A stretch of 64,000 bases of DNA from Ornithodoros turicata (GCF_037126465.1 NC_088202.1:124386123-124450122), one strand, 5' to 3'. Counted from the first letter of the stretch, positions 1-13,042 are shown. Program-made: numbers and translations. The notes: a model not told the origin generated them from the letters alone.

Positions 1-380
1 GACACCGCAAAAGTTTAAGGGACAAAAAAAAAAAAAAAAACTTACAGGACGGTTATGGTTGTGTAACACTAATTTCATCGGTAACTGTTGTGTGTGGATG
101 TTGGCACTTTTATATATGACACTGATATATGCACAACTACTTTAGAGTGACGAGTACTGTTTTATTAGCGGGATTACGAGTTATTATTACGAGTACGGGA
201 TTAGCGGGACAAAAATGTTACGGGACAACGTACCAATCTCTGAGTATGTCAAAGCTGATATTATTAGATTTGGATTACTTTAAAGGACTTTACATCGCCG
301 AAAACCACAGTCAACAGAGGGAAGACAGAAGGAGACAGAGAAGAACGACATATAAATTAATGATGATTATTGGGGAAATT
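1..380. other. unrecognised flank with poly-A tract
   Basis: A poly-A run lies near position 22-40. Positions 165-230 show short repeated 'gcgggatta/acgggatta' words. The part nearest 380 may be 3' UTR of the minus-strand LINE relic to its right. No gene is supported here. Confidence 0.4.
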
Positions 381-563
381 CGCCACATGAGATGCGGTCC
401 ACTACCGCAAGGCACAATGGGCAGGATGAGATGTGTCGTGATGATGAGGTGATGAACGACGCTCAATAGGGGTCGACAGTCAGTAGAGTCAGTGAGACAT
501 CAACAGAACGCTAGGCAAAAACACAACACACAAAAACACACAGCACACAGGTACGCAGGTACA

Positions 564-820
564 TCATAGGGTAGAGAGGAGAGCGGTGTCCCGGAGGAAA
601 ATCTGGAAGTACTCAATAGCTTTCAATGGTCGATCTGATGGACCAGGCCGAGGATGGTTGCCAATGTGAATGGTGCGGCCGCGATCGATTGCAGGCGACA
701 CTGCAGGGAGCTGCTCTTTGAGAGGTGTAAAGATGGCAGTCGAGAAGCACATGCTTTGTATCCGACAGAGAAGAAGAAGAGAGAAGCGGAGGGTTTTGTG
801 ATACAGCCACAGCGATTTCC
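564..820 (-). pseudogene. LINE ORF2 C-terminal relic
   Basis: Decayed C-terminus of a non-LTR retrotransposon polyprotein, split over three minus-strand frames. One frame reads HVLLDCHLYTSQRAA, as expected just after the C-terminal zinc knuckle. The next gives LQCRLQSIAAAPFTLATILG. The third ends FLRDTALLSTL before a stop at 564. That ending resembles the FLRATGLLHEL terminus of the larger LINE at 48837-50264 and the terminus at 63775. At least two frameshifts separate the pieces, so it cannot encode a working protein. Sequence to about 380 on the left could be its 3' UTR. Confidence 0.6.
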
Positions 821-1250
821 CGAAACCTTCGCGTTTAAAGCTACGGCTGTAAAAAGCAGCATTGATAGTACATTGGAATCTTAAAACTCTGGACAAGTAG
901 CGCCCGAAGTGCGCTCCTATATAGTGTACGATCCCTGGGCATATTTTGAAACCGGCGATACGGAGACCGAAGTGCCGCACCTTCACCGAATGTGGCGCTG
1001 GAAGATGGCAGGCTTCGTTGTCCTCTGTTTCACAGTATACATGCGTTCAGTCAAATACTGTACTATCTCAACCCGAGGGACCGAAGAGATCTAGTAACTA
1101 TACCAAAAACTGACTCCATCAGGCTAAATAATGCGGGTCCAGACAAAATGACACCCTGTACCGGATCACAAGGTCAGAAATGAACCTTAATATAGTGCCA
1201 AAGACATCCTTTCGTCTTGACATACTCAACTAGCATCTGCCGTATAGTGC
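821..1250. other. unrecognised sequence
   Basis: No repeat or gene recognised. It may hold more upstream sequence of the minus-strand LINE relic, but no RNase H or reverse transcriptase motif is visible. Confidence 0.4.
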
Positions 1251-1537
1251 AGCTCCCGTGGCATTGCGGTTAGGATGATCGCTTTCCACGGCGAAACTGG
1301 AAAGTGACACGGGTTCGAATCCTGTCACCGGCTGTGCTGTCTGAGGTTTTCCCTGGGTTTTCCGAATACTTTCCAGACGAATGTCGGCACGGTTTTCCCT
1401 GAAGTCTGCCCAGGACGCATATAACCCCCCTGTCCCCCACTCCTTCCTGCTGTCCTCTTTCCATCTGTCCACGTCTGTACGCCGCTCATAGCCGCAGTTG
1501 CTTCGCGGTGCTAACACGGGATTTAAAAAAATATATA
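1251..1537 (+). mobile_element. tRNA-derived SINE (Ruka-like), copy 1
   Basis: A short retroposon transcribed by RNA polymerase III and mobilised by a LINE. An A-box-like TGGCATTGCGG sits at 1259-1269 and a perfect B box GGTTCGAATCC at 1312-1322. The body continues with 'ggctgtgctgtctgaggttt', 'gaatgtcggcacggtt' and 'gtctgcccaggacgca'. It ends in a C/T-rich tail and a short A-rich end near 1537. The body is shared with copies at 16877, 23086, 58796 and others. It looks like a full-length member of its subfamily. Confidence 0.82.
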
Positions 1538-2727
1538 TCTGCCGTGTAGACAACTCAATGTGCTAAGTAAGCCAATACAAGAAAAGCCGCCCCACAAACA
1601 AAAGCTTGCGACCATTTGCCAACCTCCTTGAATGAATATAATTTGTGTGTTCCACCTCATTCGAGGGGTAAACCTTTTCGTTGTTATATGTATATCTATA
1701 ACTGTCAAAAGCGACTTGCGAGATTAATGGAACTTTGATGATGACAAGCCTCTCCCAGCCACTGGAGGGGTCAACACCATTAGCGGCGCCTTCTCACGTT
1801 CGCAGGTTGCGTATACAGTGAGGCTTGCAAACAACCCATCATGTATAACGGCACATTGTTCACCGACGATATATGAATGGGCAAGGAAAAGTGATCGTTA
1901 CGGAGGTTAGCGTGAAAATGAGACTTATATTTGTGCGCGTAAGCTTTGTTATGAGGTGACCTCTGTAATATTTTCTCTCTTTTTTTGTATGATTTATTTT
2001 TTCACGCGAATAGATATTTGATGTGATGATTAATTTGCAGCGTTGGATCTGGATATGGAATGAAATAATCCGAATATGCAAATTTATTTTCTCTTTCTCA
2101 TGAGTGTTATTACATCGATAAAATACATTTTTTTATTGGCTTAATTGTTTGAGCAGGGCATTTCGTCTTGAAAATATGATAAGAACTTTAAAATAGAGAG
2201 CTAGGAAATGAGTAAAATAAGAGTAAATAAATGAGTAAATGAAGAGGCTCCGTCGGTCCCGAAGGCCGAAAAAGCCCTGCTTTGATGCTTCGTCCATTTT
2301 GTTGCCTTCTGTACAAGTAAGATTCGATGGTTTCACATGTGCAATAGTGCAGGAGCTGCCTTGTCGTCGTAGTCTGGCAATGGCAGTGTTTTTGCGGCTT
2401 TAGGCGCCCTAAGTATGTCTAGCATGCACTACTGGAACTATAGAGAGGGAATCATCATGTCTCTCTGTGAATTACCCTTAGGTCTTTTCGAACGGTTTCA
2501 ACGGTTGCTTCCCTTTTCGAGGGGTTTTGTTTGCTTTCTATTGCAATGGGGGCATAATTCTCGAGGCTCTGGGCACACAATTTTACATTACGTTATCGTA
2601 TTTCACTCGCGTATCGTTCCAAATTAAGCCTCTCGGCCGATTTCGTCGGCGGGTATCAACGTGTCTCTCGCTTATTATGGTTACCATACATCTCTTCCGC
2701 TATAGTCTCACAGTAACAGGGAACTAG
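1538..2727. other. unrecognised intergenic sequence
   Basis: AT-rich stretches around 1960-2230; no coding, RNA or repeat signal recognised. Confidence 0.4.
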
Positions 2728-3221
2728 CACTCTTAAAAATGAACTTCACCGCATAGCACGCTCCTAGCCAACCATCATCTCGAATGATATCGTTATCTGC
2801 CCCAGGGGGCTTAATCGCGTCGTCGTCGTTGCGGTCGTTACAAGCTAACGAGTGGCGGGAAATTAAAAAGGTGGGCACGTGACACATTGCGCGTGACGTG
2901 TACCACGGCCTTCACGTATCGCGCGAAGATTGTCGTGCACGTGTTTTATCACGTGCCCACCTTTTTAAATTTCCCACCCGCCTTTTGGAATTTCCTGCCA
3001 CTCGTTAGCTTGTAACGACCGTAACGACGATGAAGCGATTAAGCCCCCAGATTTGTTGAAAGCGGGAGAGGTACGCCTTTCTGTGACACTTAGGCTGCTC
3101 ATAATTGTAACAAAAAAGGTGTACGGCTCTCGTTTTCAACAAATCAGGGAAGATAACGGTATCATCCGAGATGATGGTTGGCTAGGAGCGTGCTATGCGG
3201 TGAAATTCATTTCTAAGAGTG
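2728..3221. mobile_element. palindromic MITE, CACTCTTAA termini
   Basis: A non-coding element that folds back on itself over nearly its whole 494 bp. The left end (CACTCTTAAAAATGAACTTC) is matched by the reverse complement of the right end (CACTCTTAGAAATGAATTTC). The arms then agree through 'cgcatagcacgctcctagcc', 'cgttatct' and the central 'acaagctaacgagtggc' and 'ggtgggcacgtga' segments. The right arm carries an extra 96 bp absent from the left arm (see nested MITE). An AG/AG 2-bp flank duplication is possible but weak. No transposase is present; the superfamily is not assigned. Confidence 0.78.
3050..3145. mobile_element. small MITE nested in right arm of the 2728 element
   Basis: The 96-bp insert has its own inverted ends: GATTTGTTGAAAGCGGGAG on the left, GATTTGTTGAAAACGAGAG (reverse complement) on the right, continuing to 'gtacgcct/gtacacct'. 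It interrupts the right arm between 'gggggcttaatcgc' and 'ccctgaag'-side sequence. The left arm of the host element lacks it, which shows insertion order. Confidence 0.65.
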
Positions 3222-5270
3222 AGAATTACAACGTAATAGTCGGTAATTATTTAATCCCTTAATTTGCTTCTATTTCATGCTCACTGCATGCAATTCGTGA
3301 TTTTCGTCCTCAGGATGTGATCAACTGTGGAGCAGGTTTCAGAAAGAAACCGCCGAAATGTAACCAAAATCCTCCAGCGACAGAATGAATTTAGTCGTTT
3401 TGCCAGCGATTGAATAATTCCAAAGACAATCCACGTTTAACTATCAGCCGCTTGATGAAGAAAGAGAAACCATTTTCTGCGTGTCTTTGAAACGAAAAAA
3501 AAAAAAGAAAGATACCAGATCGTACGTGCCATATGCATCCTTTTAGCACCCACGTTCCATTTCGTTCCTTGAAGTCTTCTGTACAAAGCACTCGAGCACA
3601 AAACGAGGCAGTCGAAATTCGTTTCCGATAGATTGTCACAAGCTGTAAATGAACTGGCTCATCTAATAGCCAATACTGCTCGATGTTGAGCCCCAGCGGA
3701 GTCACGTCCTGTTGAAAACTCTAATATTGGGTCTTCTATTATGAACGCATCCGGTAAAAGAAGCACGACCGCGGCTAATGTACATTTTTCGTGCGCACCC
3801 CCCATTTGAAGCTGTCGTAGCATATAAAGGCGTTCAAGTTAATTGCGAACACATTCTTCTATAGCTGCGCGTACATGCTCCCGTCGGCAGTTACATTACC
3901 GACCTCGTCCACGCATCGAAGGCGTGCCATGGCTGTGTCCCCAATTGGCCTACGTAACATCATTAGTGGAAATTGGCTCTAAAAGTGAACATGGGCAACC
4001 TTTCCTCAGCGCATGAAATATGACTGTTACTCCACTACCTAAACGAGAATATGCCTGTATCCCTGTAGGGTTCCAAACGTGTGAATGTGTGTAGGGTCAC
4101 GTTCCTATTTCGGGCAGGCGAACATGCTGAGGTTGTTCCTGGCACCGTCATGCCTTATGGGCATTTGCTGGAGTTACATATTTCTGGAACGCTTATGCGA
4201 GTAAGGTATAGGTCAGTTCCATGCTGATGCGCTGTTACGTGGGTCGTCGTAAATAGAAGACGTGTAGCATGGAATGACATGCACTTGGGTAATAAGCAGC
4301 CCATGTAAGCTGGTTTAGCCCAAGATGCTGGCATGAAGCTTTTTCCAGTGCACCGGAGACGATTTCATGAATATTGAAAGCTTGAACCTCAATGCTACTG
4401 CACGCCATGCGTCATGGTCTCGGTGACTTTTGTGTAACCATTGGTCTGCAATGGATTGTCACGTTATTCCTGTTGATTATGACACCTTCACATCTATCAA
4501 AGCCCGTGTTATCTCGCGCTGAATTTAATACAAACTTTGTGTTCCTGAGCTAAAGACGAGAACCTGTGAAATCACTAGCGCGATGCTTCAAATGAACCCC
4601 ACAATCTTCAGCACGGCGGTCGACCGCAGTTCCTGGAGAATATGGGAATGCGTATGTCTGTTTTTGTGCATATCGTGCCCTGTTGGGGCCACTTTAATTG
4701 GAGAAGCCATTTCTGTTCATGATGTGTCCCAGGTAAAAGCGAACCAGGCCCCTCCTTCTCGCGTGCATCATTGCCGACACCGCCCATGGCAGAGGAACAG
4801 CCTGCTTCTGACGTCTGCCAAAAACCCCGCCTTAATTGGTTCTGTACCGCGCTGGCTGCTGCTTTTCTACATCGCCTCTCCCATTTTCCTTCCTCGACGC
4901 ACACTTTCTTTTTTCTTTTTTGTGAATACGAAACAAACCTGCGCCAAGTTCCTGGAAAGTTTCGTTCGTGTCGACGGGGCGGGATTCTTCCCTTGCTTTG
5001 GGTCCCATCCGAACTGCGATTTGCGGCCGATTCCCGAAGAAACTTGAAGATACGATTAATAAGCGGAGGAATATTACCTGAATATCAAATAAACGTCTAA
5101 ACACGACTAAACAATGTTAAATATCATAAGAACACCAAAAGGCCTTATAGGAAGCCAGACTTTATTTGCTGCATAATTCATTACATGCTGCTGCTATATG
5201 GCACCCACATTAATAACTGCGACAGAAGCTGTAGCATCTAGCTTTTTTTTTTTTTTTGATAGGGAATGAG
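3222..5270. other. unrecognised sequence
   Basis: No domain, RNA or repeat recognised. A 154-codon open frame at 4583-5047 has no family resemblance, a low-complexity S/F/L-rich middle and no splice or promoter context, so it is not called. Poly-A lies at 3495-3508 and poly-T near 5243. Confidence 0.4.
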
Positions 5271-5376
5271 CCTCAGACGACCAAACTAGCCAATTGGACA
5301 GTTCCCCCCCCCCCCCTTATTTTTTTTCTTTCTGACAATGAATTGTATCCAATGCGACCTTGGTCATCGTCTGAGG
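5271..5376. repeat. imperfect inverted repeat around a poly-C run
   Basis: Arms 5271-5298 and 5348-5376 begin and end with CCTCAGACGA/TCGTCTGAGG and pair over about 28 bases with several mismatches. The loop holds a long C run and a T-rich stretch. It could be a small MITE relic. Confidence 0.4.
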
Positions 5377-8300
5377 ATTGACCATTTAATTTCTAGATTG
5401 GTAGTTTTGTGAGTGAATAAGTCCTTAGTTGGAGATCTTATCTCTTTTCGAATTACTTATTGTCCTTGTGACTATATGCATGTATTCCAGCGTTAATGCC
5501 ACTGTTGGCAGCACCATTGGTAATCACTTGTTCCAATAGCCCTTATTTGTGTCGTCGCATTGACTGGAACACATTAAACTTCAATGAGTCAGTAACTGTT
5601 CATTGTTTTCTTCAGATTTAGGTATTAGAAGATGCGTGAAGGGAGGTTAGGGGAGTAGTGAGGGTGTGTAATGTGGCAAGCGGAATGTTGGCTTCATCTG
5701 AAAATTTTGTGGGAAGAGACCCTGTGGACGAAAATTAGCAGGCGTATGGTATTCCACATGCACTTGCACAGAGTTGCACAATGTCCTCGTTACGGCTTCG
5801 CTGCATATAGTATAGCCTCCCGGGGACTCAGATATGTCCGGCAATTCAAATAATAGGTTCATGATGTACGCGGGAAACCGCCACAGGAATTTCTTCTCTA
5901 TTGAATTCTGTCTCCGAAATTATAAGTAAGCCACATAAATACGGGTCTAGTACAATTGCGCATTTTGTAGAGTTATCGTTCGCAGTAATTCCATTGAGAT
6001 AAAGAATATAAAACAAAGAACATTGCCACAACGCAGGGCGCTACCATAAATTTTTTTTTTTTTTACTGCGCAGCATGTTCACAGTAACATGGAAGACGTC
6101 CAACTTCAGCCAACGCGGAGTAAGCTGCGAAAGTGTTTCGTTTACGTTCGCTTCCTTCGACACACCTATGCGACATCATCGTCAGCTCCAAGAATAAATG
6201 ACCATCGGTACACCATTGCGAAAACAGTTTATTTATTCAAATATCTGTTGACCGCCTGTTTGGGCTTCTCATAGACTGTCCTGTAGCGTATACCCATGGC
6301 ACGTCCAAAAGCGTGCACAGCATACGGAGCTCCGCAGCCAGGGCATACGCATGAGGACGCTTAACAGTGGGCAGTATTTGTCGCTAACTCCGGGAACCGA
6401 ACCCCAAGCACAGGGACGTGTTTCCGAAAGCGGAATTGGTAAAAGGGAGGTCCATAGGCGTCGGCGGCCGCGCACGCAGCCAGACTGACACGCATAAAAA
6501 AGGGGGGAAGTGCTATGATTAATGGCATGGGGCTCTTATTACTTCTCTGAAGTTGGAGTTCCATCTCAGAGTGCCTCCATGCACTGCCGCTGCTGTGCCC
6601 GGCACGCTCTTCCATCTTGTGCGATGTGTACCAATGCTCGCCGTCCATGTGCAAGGGGATAAATAAAAGATGGCAACGTTGTTGGGGCTCCTCCTCTGTC
6701 TGTCAGCTCCTTCCTGTATTCCTCTTCCGTCTTCAGCTGTGGGTTCGGTGTTATGTGTGTCTATCCTGGACGAGAGGTAAAAAAAAAAAAAAAAACAAGA
6801 GAGATGGAAGAAAAAGAAAAGGAGATGGCAGCGATGTACTTTTCGCGGCGAACGTGTTGCCGAGAAGGACTTGTTGCGTTTCTGAATGATGTGCGTGCCG
6901 ATCTGTTGCGTTCATGTGATATCTGACCTGTACCTGTGCACCTGTTTCGGTCATTTGAGTTGGACAAAAAAGAGACAACGAAATAAACAGTTGTTCTCAT
7001 TTATGTCGTACACAGTTTTTGATTTCTTTTTTTTTTTTTAAGCGTGCACATCTTGCGTCGTGCTTCCCTTCAACTAATTGTATATAGTTGACTTGTTTGC
7101 GTGTGCAGTTTATGTCGACACACATTTCCTATATAGGGATACTATTCTTCTCTACGCGCTCTATCGGATGGCGTCGTCAGACATGTTGCCACCACGCGAC
7201 GCGACAACCGTGGTTCAATGTTGATCGCAAAATAAAGAAACGTCCGCAGAATTTACCCGTGCAGGCTTCTCATACGCAAGGTTTACAGAATATAATGCGC
7301 GACTGAAACGTTACCGTGTTAGGAATTCATCCAACGTTAGACCACAAGTTCACAACAAAGTTAAATACGTTGACCGTCTGCTTTTCCTTCTCTCTTTTCT
7401 TTTTCTTTTTTGAGCGACGAATTCATCGGCATACCAAAAATGGTAAGTCGAAATCTATAGACGCCACCTTTAGAGAAGTCTAAGAAATACCTGCTCGCGA
7501 ATTTTTCGTCCAAACCTCTTTCATGCACGTATGCACCATTCCGCATGGTGTCTCTGTCCCGACATCAATTGTGACGGCTGCGGTAATTGCGATTCGCGTC
7601 TTGTCTAGTATACGTAAATCAACATAAAATTTTAGAATACCATTTCGCTTAACAAGCACGTATAGGATGATCATAGGAAACAAAATATGTACACCCATTT
7701 TTTTATCGGGTCGACTGCAGCAACAAAAGTACCAGACGAGGACCCCTGGGAGGCAGCAAGGAGAGGAACTCGCTCCTATGGACCCTCGCTTCGGCCTCTG
7801 GAGCACACATCACATCACGGATTCTTTCCACGCTCATGCAGCCAGTCGAGAAGGGGAGAAATTAATCATTCCTTGACAACTCCTCCAATCACGTCGAGCT
7901 AAAATTTGACGGAACTTGCATCTCAGGGCGGAGGAGAGACGAAGGAAAGAGGGGGGGAGGGGGAGCAGTCAGGCACGAGGGGAGCCGCACCGATGGGAGG
8001 TGTTTACCGGCTGATATGATGACGGGGAAACATAAGGAAAAGCAAAAAGTGCTGCCTGGCTTGTCGTGCATGCACGGAGACTTAGCTGCCTTCTTTCTCT
8101 TCTCGCAAAGTTCCTGCTTCATGGGTTATTTTTTTCGTTGGGTTCTGCCTACATGTATCTCACTTTTGTTTTTCTTTCGTTATATCGGGGTGGGGGGCGG
8201 AATGAACACAAAGCTGCGATGCATATGCATCGCGTTTTGAGCAATGACCTAAGAAGGAAGCGTCTGGAAGAAAGATGCATTGTTTGGTTTAAACGTAATT

Positions 8301-10827
8301 AAGTGGTCGATGCTACCTGCTTAGCATCGATAAAAGCATAAAGGCAGACATTGTCACACACTTCCTGTACGCCACTTGACACTATGGAACGGACGCCGTA
8401 TCTCAAATGGCAAATAATCGCAATTGCTGAATGTAATAAATAGATAAAGGGTGAATAGTTGCCTTTATTCCCATGAAAGAGCGTGTACGGTTGCCGACGG
8501 TATGATTGGTAAACATTGCCAAAATGAGAGTAGGAATGAACAAATAAACTGCGTTTGCATAGATGCGGTACCAGCACAATACGGAGATCAAACCGAGACG
8601 CTTTGAAGTAAATAACCATAGTTCACAGTATGGATAGCTGGTAAATGAACTCCATAGTCTGGGCCTGCGCAAACAGAATGAATAACCATAGATCCATTTC
8701 TGATTTCTCTCCGCAGCGAGTTTCTACCTAGTTTATAGAGTGAAACCTCACGCAAGAATTACCTCATCGGGCGGCTGCTGCTAATAAGATTTGTCTCTTG
8801 AACGTTACGTCACCATCAGACAAATCTTGTAAAAACAAACGCAATGGTCGTGCTATCGATAGAATTATCCTAATGTTCAGCTGCAATTTTAAACTTTAGA
8901 TCTGTGTGGCTCTATTGCAACGCGACTAAATTTCAAGTGAATCCTTTTACCGAACTCCTCCAGCGGAGTCCTTATATATAAACCGGACTATTCCTTGTCG
9001 CGTAGAGGCCCTGACGTAGGGACACACCAAGCCCCGTATCCAGTTCGTGTTGTGTCCCGCCATGAACTTTTCAATATCTCCTCCGTCTTTCGCACATGGC
9101 ACAATATTTTGCCATTTTGTAACTGCCCATTTATTCGCACTTGCCGTGTACTCAGCAGGTGCAATTGTGGTCGGCTGTGGGCGTCTTAACGAAGGGCAGA
9201 CGCATCTATCAAACCTCATAGCGAAATCAACACGAACGTGGTTTCTCCTTCACCTTCTCACCTGAATCATTTAATCGTGTTGGTGAAGGCATCGTATTAC
9301 AAAACATGTGCAGTAAACAGAACAAACCGTGACAAAGCCGATGACCCTAGTTGTTTCCTATATCGTTGCATCCACGCATTCAATGACACAGTAATGCTAG
9401 TACGGTTTTGCGGCTTCCTTTTATCCAAATGGCATATGCTCGAGGAAACGCGAGAATAAATGAATCACTTCCGAGTCGTAGGTCAGCAGTTAAGGTGAAG
9501 AGGATGTGCGAAGGGAGTTCCAGCCCTCGGGGCAAGAGATTCTCTGGGGCGGTATCCTCGGAACTCGGGTTGTGGACGATGAAAAATGACATCTGGCTTT
9601 CGTCAGCTAAGGGCACGGAACAGACAGGATCGTGCTAAATCTACAGAGCGCGTAGATTAATGGACGTTTGGTTTCCGCGGGCACTAATGGTGTGTGGTGT
9701 GACATAGCTCGCCATACTAATGTTGTAGTGCTATACTCATCTGCGGGATGAGCGACTAAGCTACGCGTAGCTGAAAGGTGTGCAAACTAGTGTGGCTTCC
9801 GCTAGTAATACGCGTTGCTTGAAATATAAGTGGATTGAGAGCAGTTTCGGGAGTGAGCGCCGAACGACTACGCATGGCTGGGCTGTTCTGCGTCTGTGTC
9901 TGTTCGTGAGAATCAACTTCAAGCGCAGTTACGACGAAGTTTCCTACTGACACTACTTGATGTAGTGGCAAGTATAGTGAAAAGTATATTCTTTCTGTTC
10001 CCTTTTTATTCGTTCATTCTTACATTATTGGCGTTTCTCAATCACCAACATTATAAAATAAAGGCTTGCCGGTAGCCCTATTTCAGCCGCTTGTCTGTAC
10101 TCGTTTTTAATTCGAACTAAATCCTCTTGCAAGTCAAAAGTATGGCATACAACTTATTTTTCTCCTGTCCTGTTATATCCTCTACCTGTGCTATATATAG
10201 GCCAGTGACAATTTTATGCGGAAAATCCTGTAGAGCATGACGTGTCCACTGTTCAGCAGTCCACTGTCCATTGTGCTGACGGGTATACCGGCTTTTTCAC
10301 CGTCTCACGTTCAGCTGGGTATGACAAGGACAGGCGAAAAGCGCATCAGACTTGAACTTTAGGGGCAGAACATCGCCTTCTACCTGTTAACTAATTCATA
10401 TGCGTGAGGCAGGAATAAGGCACGCACAAAATCCATCGAGGTTATGTCGTCTTTCTTTGTTGGTGCCGCTATTGTGAAGGGAATCGTATAGATGCTAAAA
10501 AAAACATGACAAGGAAAGAAACTGCACGAACGCTACCACAAAATCTACGCGCTCTAGGTGGGAGACGATTATGTGCAAATTTATGTAGACTGTGCCCACA
10601 TATTGTAGAGGTGTGCTGCACGCACGGCCAACGTTTCGCACTGCCTCCTGCTCACAACTCCTGTAAGGATATGCTGAGTGTATTAAAATAAAGTCCGATG
10701 TCTATACTTCACGATCTTTTCAACTTCCCTTAAGTTAGACGTCTTTCTTTCATTTGCGTGGCTCGAACAGTTTCTGCAAGCAACTTCTTGCTATGAACTA
10801 AAACAGGAAGGTAGGCCCGTAGGTACG
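5377..10827. other. long unrecognised stretch
   Basis: I see no supported gene or repeat family here. It contains poly-T (6050-6063, 7026-7039), poly-A (6780-6796) and a purine-rich block (7925-7965). Open frames of 60-110 codons occur on both strands, but none shows a recognisable domain. Confidence 0.4.
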
Positions 10828-11037
10828 AACTTGGCATAGCGAAAACTTGGAGCCAAAACACAAGAACAAACAATGACGAAGACGACACACTATGAACACT
10901 TCATTCAGGGTATCTATCTAGGGGATATATCCTGAATGTGTTCCTTGAATAAAATGTTGATAGTGGAGCATTCGTGTCGTCAGGTCCCTGTTCTGTGTTC
11001 TCGTGTTTTGGCTCCACGTTTTCGCTACGTCAAGTTC
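10828..11037. mobile_element. short MITE with GAACTTG-type inverted ends
   Basis: The left end GAACTTGGCATAGCGAAAAC pairs with the right end (reverse complement GAACTTGACGTAGCGAAAAC). The arms continue through 'tggagccaaaacacaagaac' against 'tggagccaaaacacgagaac'. The element is about 210 bp and non-coding. No target duplication is evident and the superfamily is unassigned. Confidence 0.68.
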
Positions 11038-12100
11038 TTGCTATGACATGATGGGTGAAATCTGTGGAGCCCTTGTACGCTTAGTTGTGACACTTCAGTA
11101 CAGGGACCTTGCTTCTGAACCTGAAGTGTAGTTGTCGGTAGCCATCAACTCTTTATACACGGCTTATAGTTCCGTGACGTGTGTCTCATGTGCCTCACAT
11201 GTTATGTGTATCTCTCTCGTCCTCTCTGTGCCTACGCGCACACAAACGGTATATCAACTTCATTACCACCTCACTGTTGTAATGTTCCACATGTAATAGG
11301 GACGGATACCGCAGATCTAGCAATGAAACATCACATTCCCATCATCATCATTCTCGTCGTTGTTTCCTGTGACCGCAAGACAAGTTTCCAATCGATCCTA
11401 AACACCTTGGCGTCAATGTACAGCATAATAATACACATAATCTTCTACAACCCAAATCATACTTGCGTACGTTGCAATGCGCGAGCTGTGGGCTGTGGGA
11501 TGTGGGATGCGACGAGATATGAACACAGTCGGATATACCGCTATCGTTTGTATGGGAGGACGTATAGCCATGTATGGTAGCTGAGACAAGGAGAGACATG
11601 CGGTACGAAAATGGTGTTGCTGTGGTTGCTCAATGGAAACCGCTACGACAAGAACCGCGTGCACGTACGCCCTCCCTGACAAGCAGATAATGGTTTGTCC
11701 GATCGGGTTCGTATAGCTTGTACGGATTTCTAGCTGGGCCTCCACGGAGTGACCCATGTGCGGCGCCATCAGGGTCGCCCTACAGATAATCATATACAGT
11801 CCCCCAATCAAAGCTTGAGAACATCCTTGTGAACCTGGGCAACCAACCCCTAAGACCATGTGTTCCTGGCAAAGTGACATTCACGAACCAATCGCATAAG
11901 CAGCGCTCTGCCACTGCTCAAGAGAGCCCAGCATTGACCTGCGTTGCTATCAAGAATGTGAATAGATTGGTTACCTCAACACTGGGATATGCACATCAGC
12001 ATCCTAGAATCTTGTTCACGTGTGTTCTGTTTTATGTGCGTACGTATGTTTGTTGTGTTCTGTCGGTCATCCTTTTTATTTTCACGTCATGGACACGCTC
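11038..12100. other. unrecognised sequence
   Basis: No repeat or gene supported. Open frames at 11179-11580 (+) and 11413-11880 (-) overlap antisense and show no domain. Confidence 0.35.
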
Positions 12101-12134
12101 CGAACACGTAGAGCAGCGGACCCCTGGTGGGTGT

Positions 12135-12205
12135 CACACTCCGCCATCTTTCTGTAAGTAAACAGATGTCTCCTCCTCCGCTTCAAAGCAACATGTCCTC
12201 TCAGC
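12135..12205 (+). repeat. possible BEL-type LTR fragment
   Basis: A purine-rich 'cccctggtggg' is followed by TGTCACACTCCGCCATCTTT and 'aaacagatgtctcctcctcc'. The latter resembles 'ccgccatcttc' and 'aacagacgtcctctcttc' inside the LTR at 15419-15549. It could be a deleted LTR of a related element. The similarity is short, so the call is tentative. Confidence 0.3.
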
Positions 12206-12700
12206 ATCGATTGCAAACGATGTATGCAAAATTGCAAATGCATGAACCCCATCATGAGACTTGCATCATGAGATTTTATGCATTTTTTATCTTATGCACA
12301 TCATGATTTTATCATGAGATTTAAAAAGAAAACTGTTTTTGTACCCTACAGAGAAATGGATTATCCAGCAATGCAACCGTCCATGTCACCAGAGAAAGAG
12401 AGCCAGCAGTCGCTAACGCATTGTCACACACATTAACATTGGTTCCGATAGGTACAACAACTTCATGGTGACGCAACCAACGGTCTACTATAAAACTGCA
12501 TGTTTTCCTTTGCGACTCCCCCCCACCCCCTCCCCCCTTAAGTTTCCTAAAGGATGCTCGCGTGAAGATCTGCTAACGCAACTATTTGACAACAGGTGGT
12601 GGAGGAGCAGGAGATCTCATTAATTGTAGAATCGACGAGAAGGAAGAGTGCAGGTGCAACGTCGAGGCGGTCCTTCGGGCTTCCTTAGTCCAAAGTCCCC
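12206..12700. other. unrecognised sequence with ATGA-rich direct repeats
   Basis: Positions 12240-12325 repeat 'atcatgaga/gcatcatgagatttt' words several times. A C-rich tract lies at 12518-12537. No gene is recognised. Confidence 0.4.
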
Positions 12701-13040
12701 ATCAATTATGTGAGCTGTCACGATGTTGTGCTAATTTTTCTTGCCCTTTCGTTGATACTTCCCTCCTCATCTGTGTGCAATCTTCGTGCTCTGGTGTCCA
12801 ATTTTTAATTGTAGCTGCCTCATCGCCGGCTTTTCACCACAGGGGGTGTTTGGGGTGCGTTTCCTGGGGTACTCTTGTGCGAGCTCGTCCAACTCTAAAC
12901 TCGCTGTCAATATCGCCAAGTTCTGAAATGGCTTGCCATGGTTGTTTTGTAGGAGAAGCGTGAATGCAGTCCTCTCCGTTATCGTCGTTACGACCAATAA
13001 CGTTTGTAAGTTGCCTCGTATGCACCATGTTTTGCACCAC
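12701..13040 (-). pseudogene. gag-leader-like open frame of a reverse-oriented retroelement
   Basis: Minus-strand frame starting near 13040, immediately after the LTR-like piece at 13043-13344. It stays open past one internal stop (at 12834-12836) down to about 12701. The residues after the stop (WTPEHEDCTQMRREVSTKG) look protein-like but match no family I can name. Position and orientation fit an internal region following an LTR. The function is unknown and the call is inference. Confidence 0.3.
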
Positions 13041-13042
13041 GT

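Noticed and set aside
1312..1322. Functional tRNA gene (also 16905, 20910, 58848)
   Set aside because: B boxes are present but cloverleaf stems are not maintained and the sequences continue into SINE bodies.
4583..5047. 154-codon open frame as a host gene
   Set aside because: No domain, low complexity, overlapping antisense frames of similar length, no splice context.
6370..6440. Minus-strand SINE from a 'ggggttcggttcc' B-box-like string
   Set aside because: No A box and no SINE body follow.
8947..9219. 90-codon minus frame as an unknown gene
   Set aside because: Antisense frames of equal length exist and nothing is recognisable; a dispersed repeat cannot be excluded without a search.
11829..12161. 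110-codon plus-strand frame as a gene
   Set aside because: No family resemblance; ends inside an LTR-like fragment.
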